A program made the translations under genes and the position numbers. DNA of 64,000 nt from Muricea muricata. Its lineage: Eukaryota; Cnidaria; Anthozoa; Malacalcyonacea; Plexauridae. The notes beneath the pieces are model-generated. The model searched no databases. It was not told where the DNA came from and was given only the letters and a program-made list of their open reading frames with translations. The stretch covers positions 8,408,701 through 8,472,700 of the forward strand of contig OY979726.1 of assembly GCA_963855995.1 (NCBI GenBank), written 5' to 3'. The number at the start of each line of letters is the position of its first letter. The stretch's first letter is position 1. Shown piece after piece: positions 12,001 to 22,987 of the stretch.

Positions 12001-14556
12001 CTCAATGAATGTTGTAGGTTTCTCATTTCAACATGCTATTTTGCTGATGTCGGTAGTTTGAGCGCCGAAAACATGATTGCGGACATGCAAAGTTCTCTAA
12101 TTTCGATTTAGAAGCTGTCTTTTAGGTACGCAATTGCAATATATTATTGTGCTCAACTCGTTCATTTTAGCACTCAAAACATCATTTTAAGCTCTAAAAC
12201 GTCGCCGTGATCGATTTAAGAAGGCAATTTTTAGTTGGCAGTCCGAGCATGTTTTTACGCTCAAATCACTTCCAGAACGCCTAAAACGCGATTTTGATGA
12301 TTGTAAGAGCGTTTCTTTTCAGTCTCAATGATTGTTAAAGGTTTCTAATTTCAACATGCTATTTTGCTGATGTCGATAGTTTGAGCGCCGAAAACGTGAT
12401 TGCGGACTTGCTAAGTTCTCCAAGTTCGATTTAGAAGCTGTCTTTTAGGTCTGCGATTGCAATATATCATTGGGCTCAACTGGTATATTTTAGTATTCGA
12501 AACATCATTTTAAGCTCTAAAACGTCGCCGTGATCGATTTGAGACGGCGATTTTTAGTTGGCAGTATGAGCATCTTTTTACGCTCAAATCGCGTCCAGAA
12601 CGCCTAAAACGCGATTTTGATTATTGTAAGAGCGTTTCTTTTCAGTTTCAAAGAGGGTTGTAGGTTTCTCATTTCAACATGCTATTTTCATGATGTCGAT
12701 AGTTTGAGCGCCGAAAACATGATTGCGGACATGCTAAGTTCTCCAATTTCGATTTAGAAGCTGTCTTTTAGGTACGCGATTGCAATATATCATTGTGCTC
12801 AACTCATTCATTTTAGCGCTCAAAACATCATTTTAAGCTCTAAAACGTCGCCGCGATCGATTTGAGACGGCAATTTTTAGTTGGCAGTCTGAGCATGTTT
12901 TTACGCTCAAATCACTTCCAGAACGTCTAAAACGCGATTTTGATGATTGTAAAAGCGTTTCTTTTCATTCTCAAAGCATGTTGTAGGTTTCTAATTTCAA
13001 CATGCTATTTTGCTGATGTCGATAGTTTGAGCGGCGAAAACATGATTGCGGACTTCCTATAAGTTCTCCAATTTAAATATAGAAGCTCTCTTTTAGGTAC
13101 GCGATTGCAATATATCATTGTGCTCAGCTCGTTCTTTTTAGCACTCAAAAACTCATTTTAAGCTCTAAAACGTCGCCGTGATCGATTTGAGACGGATATT
13201 TTTAGTTGGCAGTCTGAGCATGTTTTTACGCTCAAATCGCTTCCAGAACGCCTAAAACGCGATTTTGATGATTGTAAGAACGTTTCTTTTAAGTCTCAAA
13301 GCATGTTGTAGGTTTCTCATTTCAACATGCTATTTAGCTGATGTCGATAGTTTGAGCGCCGATAACATGATCAGCCTTGCTAAGTTCTAGAATTTCGATT
13401 TAGAAGCTGTCTTTTAGGTACGCGATTTCAATATATTATTGTGCTCAACTCGTTCATTTTAGCACTCAAAAAATCATTTTAAGCTATAAAACGTCGCCGC
13501 GATCGATTTGAGACGGCAATTTTTAGTTGGCAGTCTGAGCATGTTTTTACGCTCAAATCACTTCCAGAACGTCTAAAACGCGATTTTGATGATTGTAAAA
13601 GCGTTTCTTTTCATTCTCAAAGCATGTTGTAGGTTTCTAATTTCAACATGCTATTTTGCTGATGTCGATAGTTTGAGCGGCGAAAACATGATTGCGGACT
13701 TCCTATAAGTTCTCCAATTTCGATTTAGAAGCTGTCTTTTAGGACCGCGATTGCAATATATCATTGTGCTCAAGTCGTTCTTTTTAGCACTCAAAACATC
13801 ATTTTAAGCTCTAAAACGTCGCCGTGATCTATTTGAGAAGGCAATTTTTAGTTGGCAGTCTGAGCATGTTTTTACGCTCAAATCGCTTCCAGAACGACTA
13901 AAACGTGATTTTGAGGATTGTAAGAGCGTTTCTTTTCAGTCTCAATGCATGTTGTAGGTTTCTTATTTCAACATTCTATTTTCCTGATGTCGATAGTTGA
14001 AGCGCCGAAAACATGATTGCGGACTTCCTATAAGTTCTCCAATTTCGATATAGAAGCTGTCTTTTAGGTCCGCGATTGCAATATATCATTGGGCTCAACT
14101 CGTTCACTTTAGCACTCAAAAACTCATTTTAAGCTCTAAAACGTCGCCGTGATCGATTTGAGAAGGCAATTTTTAGTTGGCAGTCTGAGCATGTTTTTAC
14201 GCTCAAATCGCTTCCACAATGCCTAAAACGTGATTTTTATGATTGTAAGAGCGTTTCTTTTCAGTCTCAATGCATGTTGTAGGTTTCTTATTTCAACATG
14301 CTATTTTGCTGATGTCGATAGTTTGAGCGCCGAAAACATGATTGCGGACTTCCTATAAGTTCTCCAATTTCGATATAGAAGCTGTCTTTTAGGTACGCGG
14401 TTGCAATATATCATTGTGCTCAACTCGTTCTTTTTAGCACTCAAAACATCATTTTAAGCTCTAAAACGTCGCCGTGACTGATTTCTGACGGCAATTTTTA
14501 GTTGGCAGTCTGAGTATGTTTTTACGCTCAAATCGCTTCCAGATCACCTAAAACGC
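1..14556. repeat. Long-range duplicated block, copy 1
   Basis: The monomer order from position 1 recurs from 18132 and from 34933. Checkpoints: agtaccgcg at 489 matches 35421 (offset 34,932); atgatcatcc at 3673 matches 23419 (offset 19,746); the frame at 3892-4131 is identical in translation to 23638-23877; that at 7178-7420 to 25953-26195 (offset 18,775). The offset changes by near-multiples of 323 bp, so copies differ by whole-monomer gains and losses. Copy 1 has its own internal duplications: a 3-monomer one (4857-5828 and 5829-6800) and an 8-monomer displacement (9704 and 12290 start alike, with the taaagg variant). Confidence 0.8.
9371..9693. repeat. Representative monomer: a fossil trimer of a ~108-bp unit
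   Basis: One typical monomer, given as the reference. Subunit 1 is 9371-9478 (starts CCTAAAAC), subunit 2 is 9479-9586 (starts CCGAAAAC), subunit 3 is 9587-9693 (starts CTCAAAAC). Lengths are 108, 108 and 107 bp. Ungapped alignment counted by hand gives about 58/108 identical between 1 and 2, about 51/107 between 2 and 3, and about 45/107 between 1 and 3, against roughly a quarter expected by chance. The inference is that a short repeat was triplicated, diverged, and the trimer then became the amplifying unit. Subunit 1 contains a dyad, AGCATGTTG ... CAACATGCT, with a 14-nt spacer. Confidence 0.75.
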
Positions 14557-14883
14557 GATTTTGATGATTAATTGTATAAGAACGTTTCTTTTTAGTCTGA
14601 AAGCATGTTGTAGGTTTCTCATTTCAACATGCTATTTTGCTCATGTCGATAGTTTGAGCGCCGAAAACATGATCAGCCTTGCTAAGTTCTAGAATTTCGA
14701 TTTAGAAGCTGTCTTTTACGTCCGCGATTGCAATATATCATTGGGCTCAACTCGTTCACTTTAGCACTCAAAACATCATTTTAAGCTCTAAAACGTCGCC
14801 GTGACTGATTTCTGACGGCAATTTTTAGTTGGCAGTCTGAGTATGTTTTTACGCTCAAATCGCTTCCAGATCACCTAAAACGC
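14557..14883. repeat. Hybrid monomer
   Basis: The first part matches the monomer type that opens the window (diagnostic gattaattgtataag, tctgaaagc, gctcatgtcg). From about 14669 it matches another type (catgatcagcc, tctagaatttc, later gtgactgatttctgacgg). The preceding monomer is also a hybrid, switching to the gtgactg type near 14470. Such joints are what exchange between misaligned monomers leaves behind. Confidence 0.6.
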
Positions 14884-16507
14884 GATTTTGATGATTAATT
14901 GTATAAGAACGTTTCTTTTTAGTCTGAAAGCATGTTGTAGGTTTCTCATTTCAACATGCTATTTTGCTCATGTCGATAGTTTGAGCGCCGAAAACGTGAT
15001 TGCGGACTTGCTAAGTTCTCCAATTTCGATTTAAAAGCTGTCTTTTAGGTCCGCGATTGCAATATATCATTGGGCTCAACTGGTATATTTTAGTACTCGA
15101 AACATCATTTTAAGCTCTAAAACGTCGCCGTGATCGATTTGAGACGGCAATTTTTAGTTGGCAGTATGAGCATCTTGTTACGCTCAAATCGCGTCGAGAA
15201 CGCCTAAAACGCGATTTTGATTATTGTAAGAGCGTTTCTTTTCAGTTTCAAAGCAGGTTGTAGGTTTCTCATTTCAACATGCTATTTTGCTGATGTCGAT
15301 AGTTTGAGCGCCGAAAACATGATTGCGGACTTCCTATAAGTTCTCCAATTTCGATTTAGAAGCTGTCTTTTAGGACCGCGATTGCAATATATCATTGTGC
15401 TCAAGTCGTTCTTTTTAGCACTCAAAACATCATTTTAAGCTCTAAAACGTCGCCGTGATCTATTTGAGAAGGCAATTTTTAGTTGGCAGTCTGAGCATGT
15501 TTTTACGCTCAAATCGCTTCCAGAACGACTAAAACGTGATTTTGAGGATTGTAAGAGTGTTCTTTTCAGTCTCAATGCATGTTGTAGGTTTCTTATTTCA
15601 ACATTCTATTTTCCTGATGTCGATAGTTGAAGCGCCGAAAACATGATTGCGGACTTCCTATAAGTTTTCCAATTTCGATATAGAAGCTGTCTTTTAGGTC
15701 CGCGATTGCAATATATCATTGGGCTGAACTCGTTCACTTTAGCACTCAAAAACCCATTTTAAGCTCTAAAACGTCGCCGTGTTCGATTTGAGAAGGCAAT
15801 TTTTAGTTGGCAGTCTGAGCATGTTTTTACGCTCAAATCGCTTCCACAATGCCTAAAACGTGATTTTTATGATTGTAAGAGCGTTTCTTTTCAGTCTCAA
15901 TGCATGTTGTAGGTTTCTTATTTCAACATGCTATTTTGCTGATGTCGATAGTTTGAGCGCCGAAAACATGATTGCGGACTTCCTATAAGTTCTCCAATTT
16001 CGATATAGAAGCTGTCTTTTAGGTACGCGATTGCAATATATCATTGTGCTCAACTCGTTCTTTTTAGCACTCAAAACATCATTTTAAGCTCTAAAAAATC
16101 GCCGTGATCGATTTGAGACGGCAATTTTTAGTTGGAAGTCTGAGCATGTTTTTACGCTCAAATCGCTTCCAGAACGCCTAAAACGCGATTTTGATGATTG
16201 TAAGAGCGTTTCTTTTCAGTCTCAATGACTGTTGTAGGTTTCTAATTTCAACATGCTATTTTGCTGATGTCGATAGTTTGACCGCCGAAAACATGATCAG
16301 CCTTGCTAAGTTCTAGAATTTCGATTTAGAAGCTGTCTTTTACGTCCGCGATTGCAATATATCATTGGGCTCAACTCGTTCACTTTAGCACTCAAAACAT
16401 CATTTTAAGCTCTAAAACGTCGCCGTGACTGATTTCTGACGGCAATTTTTAGTTGGCAGTCTGAGTATGTTTTTACGCTCAAATCGCTTCCAGATCACCT
16501 AAAACGC
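14884..16507. repeat. Higher-order repeat, 5 monomers, copy A (1,624 bp)
   Basis: Begins at the landmark gattttgatgattaattg and runs exactly to the next one. It contains five distinct monomer types in order. It is followed directly by a copy of the same length. By eye I find only two or three differences between the two, for example ggctgaactc at about 15722 versus ggctaaactc at about 17346. Both copies share odd private variants: agtgttctttt with a missing base, aacccatt, gtgttcg and ctaaaaaatcg. Confidence 0.85.
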
Positions 16508-18131
16508 GATTTTGATGATTAATTGTATAAGAACGTTTCTTTTTAGTCTGAAAGCATGTTGTAGGTTTCTCATTTCAACATGCTATTTTGCTCATGTCGA
16601 TAGTTTGAGCGCCGAAAACGTGATTGCGGACTTGCTAAGTTCTCCAATTTCGATTTAAAAGCTGTCTTTTAGGTCCGCGATTGCAATATATCATTGGGCT
16701 CAACTGGTATATTTTAGTACTCGAAACATCATTTTAAGCTCTAAAACGTCGCCGTGATCGATTTGAGACGGCAATTTTTAGTTGGCAGTATGAGCATCTT
16801 GTTACGCTCAAATCGCGTCGAGAACGCCTAAAACGCGATTTTGATTATTGTAAGAGCGTTTCTTTTCAGTTTCAAAGCAGGTTGTAGGTTTCTCATTTCA
16901 ACATGCTATTTTGCTGATGTCGATAGTTTGAGCGCCGAAAACATGATTGCGGACTTCCTATAAGTTCTCCAATTTCGATTTAGAAGCTGTCTTTTAGGAC
17001 CGCGATTGCAATATATCATTGTGCTCAAGTCGTTCTTTTTAGCACTCAAAACATCATTTTAAGCTCTAAAACGTCGCCGTGATCTATTTGAGAAGGCAAT
17101 TTTTAGTTGGCAGTCTGAGCATGTTTTTACGCTCAAATCGCTTCCAGAACGACTAAAACGTGATTTTGAGGATTGTAAGAGTGTTCTTTTCAGTCTCAAT
17201 GCATGTTGTAGGTTTCTTATTTCAACATTCTATTTTCCTGATGTCGATAGTTGAAGCGCCGAAAACATGATTGCGGACTTCCTATAAGTTTTCCAATTTC
17301 GATATAGAAGCTGTCTTTTAGGTCCGCGATTGCAATATATCATTGGGCTAAACTCGTTCACTTTAGCACTCAAAAACCCATTTTAAGCTCTAAAACGTCG
17401 CCGTGTTCGATTTGAGAAGGCAATTTTTAGTTGGCAGTCTGAGCATGTTTTTACGCTCAAATCGCTTCCACAATGCCTAAAACGTGATTTTTATGATTGT
17501 AAGAGCGTTTCTTTTCAGTCTCAATGCATGTTGTAGGTTTCTTATTTCAACATGCTATTTTGCTGATGTCGATAGTTTGAGCGCCGAAAACATGATTGCG
17601 GACTTCCTATAAGTTCTCCAATTTCGATATAGAAGCTGTCTTTTAGGTACGCGATTGCAATATATCATTGTGCTCAACTCGTTCTTTTTAGCACTCAAAA
17701 CATCATTTTAAGCTCTAAAAAATCGCCGTGATCGATTTGAGACGGCAATTTTTAGTTGGAAGTCTGAGCATGTTTTTACGCTCAAATCGCTTCCAGAACG
17801 CCTAAAACGCGATTTTGATGATTGTAAGAGCGTTTCTTTTCAGTCTCAATGACTGTTGTAGGTTTCTAATTTCAACATGCTATTTTGCTGATGTCGATAG
17901 TTTGACCGCCGAAAACATGATCAGCCTTGCTAAGTTCTAGAATTTCGATTTAGAAGCTGTCTTTTACGTCCGCGATTGCAATATATCATTGGGCTCAACT
18001 CGTTCACTTTAGCACTCAAAACATCATTTTAAGCTCTAAAACGTCGCCGTGACTGATTTCTGACGGCAATTTTTAGTTGGCAGTCTGAGTATGTTTTTAT
18101 GCTCAAATCGCTTCCAGATCACCTAAAACGC
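16508..18131. repeat. Higher-order repeat, 5 monomers, copy B (1,624 bp)
   Basis: Tandem copy of 14884-16507, nearly identical. The next 5-monomer unit at 18132 has the same order but lacks most of the private variants and instead leads into the long-range copy matching position 1. Recent duplication by unequal exchange is the simplest reading. Confidence 0.85.
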
Positions 18132-19755
18132 GATTTTGATGATTAATTGTATAAGAACGTTTCTTTTTAGTCTGAAAGCATGTTGTAGGTTTCTCATTTC
18201 AACATGCTATTTTGCTCATGTCGATAGTTTGAGCGCCGAAAACGTGATTGCGGACTTGCTAAGTTCTCCAATTTCGATTTAAAAGCTGTCTTTTAGGTCC
18301 GCGATTGCAATATATGATTGGGCTCAACTGGTATATTTTAGTACTCGAAACATCATTTTAAGCTCTAAAACGTCGCCGTGATCGATTTGAGACGGCAATT
18401 TTTAGTTGGCAGTATGAGCATCTTGTTACGCTCAAATCGCGTCGAGAACGCCTAAAACGCGATTTTGATTATTGTAAGAGCGTTTCTTTTCAGTTTCAAA
18501 GCAGGTTGTAGGTTTCTCATTTCAACATGCTATTTTGCTGATGTCGATAGTTTGAGCGCCGAAAACATGATTGCGGACTTCCTATAAGTTCTCCAATTTC
18601 GATTTAGAAGCTGTCTTTTAGTAGCGCGATTGCAATATATCATTGTGCTCAAGTCGTTCTTTTTAGCACTCAAAACATCATTTTAAGCTCTAAAACGTCG
18701 CCGTGATCTATTTGAGAAGGCAATTTTTAGTTGGCAGTCTGAGCATGTTTTTACGCTCAAATCGCTTCCAGAACGCCTAAAACGTGATTTTGATGATTGT
18801 AAGAGCGTTTCTTTTCAGTCTCAATGCATGTTGTAGGTTTCTTATTTCAACATTCTATTTTGCTGATGTCGATAGTTTAAGCGCCGAAAACATGATTGCG
18901 GACTTCCTATAAGTTCTCCAATTTCGATATAGAAGCTGTCTTTTAGGTCCGCGATTGCAATATATCACTGGGCTCAACTCGTTCACTTTAGCACTCAAAA
19001 ACTCATTTTAAGCTCTAAAACGTCGCCGTGATCGATTTGAGAAGGCAATTTTTAGTTGGCAGTCTGAGCATGTTTTTACGCTCAAATCGCTTCCACAACG
19101 CCTAAAACGTGATTTTTATGATTGTAAGAGCGTTTCTTTTCAGTCTCAATGCATGTTGTAGGTTTCGTATTTCAACATGCTATTTTGCTGATGTCGATAG
19201 TTTGAGCGCCGAAAACATGATTGCGGACTTCCTATAAGTTCTCCAATTTCGATATAGAAGCTGTCTTTTAGGTACGCGATTGCAATAAATCATTGTGCTC
19301 AACTCGTTCTTTTTAGCACTCAAAACATCATTTTAAGCTCTAAAACATCGCCGTGATCGATTTGAGACGGCAATTTTTAGTTGGCAGTCTGAGCATGTTT
19401 TTACGCTCAAATCGCTTCCAGAACGCGTAAAACGCGATTTTCATGATTGTAAGAGCGTTTCTTTTCAGTCTCAATGATTGTTGTAGGTTTCTAATTTCAA
19501 CATGCTATTTTGCTGATGTCGATAGTTTGACCGCCGAAAACATGATCAGCCTTGCTAAGTTCTAGAATTTCGATTTAGAAGCTGTCTTTTAGGTCCGCGA
19601 TTGCAATATATCATTGGGCTCAACTCGTTCACTTTAGCACTCAAAACATCATTTTAAGCTCTAAAACGTCGCCGTGATTGATTTGAGACGGCAATTTTAG
19701 TTGGCAGTCTGAGTATGTTTTTACGCTCAAATCGCTTCCAGATCGCTTAAAACGC

Positions 19756-21371
19756 GATTTTGATGATTGTAAGAGCGTTTCTTTTCAGTCTCAATGAATG
19801 TTGTAGGTTTCTCATTTCAACATGCTATTTTGCTAATGTCGGTAGTTTGAGCGCCGAAAACATGATTGCGGACATTTTAAGTTCTCTAATTTCGATTTAG
19901 AAGCTGTCTTTTAGGTACGCGATTTCAATATATTATTGTGCTCAACTCGTTCATTTTAGCACTCAAAAAATCATTTTAAGCTATAAAACGTCGCCGTGAT
20001 CGATTTGAGACGGCAATTTTTAGTGTGCAGTCTGAGCATGTTTTTACGCTCAAATCACTTCCAGAACGCCTAAAACGCGATTTTGATGATTGTAAGAGCG
20101 TTTCTTTTCATTCTCAAAGCATGTTGTAGGTTTCTAATTTCAACATGCTATTTTGCTGATGTCGATAGTTTGAGCGCCGAAAACATGATGGCGGACATGC
20201 TAAGTTCTCTAATTTCGATTTAGAAGCTGTCTTTTAGGTACGCGATTGCAATATATTATGGTGCTCAACTCGTTCATTTTAGCACTCAAAAAATCATTTT
20301 AAGCTCTAAAACGTCGCCGTGATCGATTTGAGAAGGCAATTTTTAGTTGGCAGTATGAGCATCTTTTTACGCTCAAATCGCTTCCACAACGCCTAAAACG
20401 TGATTTTGATGATTGTAAGAGCCTTTCTTTTCAGTCTCAATGCATGTTGTAGGTTTCTTATTTCAACATGTTTTTTTCTGATGTTGATAGTTTGAGTGCC
20501 GAAAACATGATTGCGGACTTCCTATAAGTTCTCCAATTTAAATATACAAGCTGTCTTTTAGGTACGCGATTGCAATATATCATTGTGCTCAACTCGTTCT
20601 TTTTAGCACTCAAAAACTCATTTTAAGCTCTAAAAGGTCGCCGTGATCGATTTGAGACGGATATTTTTAGCTGGCAGTCTGAGCATGTTTTTACGCTCAA
20701 ATCGCTTCCAGAACGCCTAAAACGCAATTTTGATGATTGTAAGAACGTTTCTTTTCAGTCTCAAAGCATGTTGTAGGTTTCTCATTTCAACATGCTATTT
20801 TGCTGATGTCGATAGTTTGAGCGCCGAAAACGTGATTGCGGACTTGCTAAGTTCTCCAATTTCAATTTAGAAGCTGTCTTTTAGGTCCGCGATTGCAATA
20901 TATCATTGGGCTCAACTGGTATATTTTAGTACTCGAAACATCATTTTAAGCTCTAAAACGTCGCCGTGATCGATTTGAGACGGCGATTTTTAGTTGGCAG
21001 GATGAGCATCTTTTTACGCTCAAATCGCGTCCAGAACGCCTAAAACGCGATTTTGATTATTGTAAGAGCGTTTCTTTTCAGTTTCAAAGAGGGTTGTAGG
21101 TTTCTCATTTCAACATGCTATTTTCATGATGTCGATAGTTTGAGCGCCGAAAACATGATTGCGGACTTGCTAAGTTCTCCAATTTCGATTTAGAAGCTGT
21201 CTTTTAGCTGCGCGATTGCAATATATCATTGGGCTCAACTCGTTCACTTTAGAACTCATAACATCATTTTAAGCTCTAAAACGTCGGCGTGATCGATTTG
21301 AGACGGCAATTTTTAGTTGGCAGTCTGAGCATGTTTTTACGCTCAAATCGCTTCCAGATCGCTTAAAACGC
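19756..21371. repeat. 5-monomer tandem duplication, first copy (1,616 bp)
   Basis: Five monomers present once in copy 1 (1626-3241) are present twice here, directly adjacent, in the same order. Unit length is 1,616 bp in all three. This accounts exactly for the change of offset between copies 1 and 2. Confidence 0.85.
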
Positions 21372-22987
21372 GATTTTGATGATTGTAAGAGCGTTTCTTT
21401 TCAGTCTCAATGAATGTTGTAGGTTTCTCATTTCAACATGCTATTTTGCTAATGTCGGTAGTTTGAGCGCCGAAAACATGATTGCGGACATTTTAAGTTC
21501 TCTAATTTCGATTTAGAAGCTGTCTTTTAGGTACGCGATTTCAATATATTATTGTGCTCAACTCGTTCATTTTAGCACTCAAAAAATCATTTTAAGCTAT
21601 AAAACGTCGCCGTGATCGATTTGAGACGGCAATTTTTAGTGTGCAGTCTGAGCATGTTTTTACGCTCAAATCACTTCCAGAACGCCTAAAACGCGATTTT
21701 GATGATTGTAAGAGCGTTTCTTTTCATTCTCAAAGCATGTTGTAGGTTTCTAATTTCAACATGCTATTTTGCTGATGTCGATAGTTTGAGCGCCGAAAAC
21801 ATGATGGCGGACATGCTAAGTTCTCTAATTTCGATTTAGAAGCTGTCTTTTAGGTACGCGATTGCAATATATTATGGTGCTCAACTCGTTCATTTTAGCA
21901 CTCAAAAAATCATTTTAAGCTCTAAAACGTCGCCGTGATCGATTTGAGAAGGCAATTTTTAGTTGGCAGTATGAGCATCTTTTTACGCTCAAATCGCTTC
22001 CACAACGACTAAAACGTGATTTTGATGATTGTAAGAGCCTTTCTTTTCAGTCTCAATGCATGTTGTAGGTTTCTTATTTCAACATGTTTTTTTCTGATGT
22101 TGATAGTTTGAGTGCCGAAAACATGATTGCGGACTTCCTATAAGTTCTCCAATTTAAATATACAAGCTGTCTTTTAGGTACGCGATTGCAATATATCATT
22201 GTGCTCAACTCGTTCTTTTTAGCACTCAAAAACTCATTTTAAGCTCTAAAAGGTCGCCGTGATCGATTTGAGACGGATATTTTTAGCTGGCAGTCTGAGC
22301 ATGTTTTTACGCTCAAATCGCTTCCAGAACGCCTAAAACGCAATTTTGATGATTGTAAGAACGTTTCTTTTCAGTCTCAAAGCATGTTGTAGGTTTCTCA
22401 TTTCAACATGCTATTTTGCTGATGTCGATAGTTTGAGCGCCGAAAACGTGATTGCGGACTTGCTAAGTTCTCCAATTTCAATTTAGAAGCTGTCTTTTAG
22501 GTCCGCGATTGCAATATATCATTGGGCTCAACTGGTATATTTTAGTACTCGAAACATCATTTTAAGCTCTAAAACGTCGCCGTGATCGATTTGAGACGGC
22601 GATTTTTAGTTGGCAGGATGAGCATCTTTTTACGCTCAAATCGCGTCCAGAACGCCTAAAACGCGATTTTGATTATTGTAAGAGCGTTTCTTTTCAGTTT
22701 CAAAGAGGGTTGTAGGTTTCTCATTTCAACATGCTATTTTCATGATGTCGATAGTTTGAGCGCCGAAAACATGATTGCGGACTTGCTAAGTTCTCCAATT
22801 TCGATTTAGAAGCTGTCTTTTAGCTGCGCGATTGCAATATATCATTGGGCTCAACTCGTTCACTTTAGAACTCATAACATCATTTTAAGCTCTAAAACGT
22901 CGGCGTGATCGATTTGAGACGGCAATTTTTAGTTGGCAGTCTGAGCATGTTTTTACGCTCAAATCGCTTCCAGATCGCTTAAAACGC
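21372..22987. repeat. 5-monomer tandem duplication, second copy (1,616 bp)
   Basis: Second copy of 19756-21371. I noted very few differences, for example acaacgactaaaacg near 22011 against acaacgcctaaaacg near 20393. This makes it one of the youngest events in the window. Confidence 0.85.
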
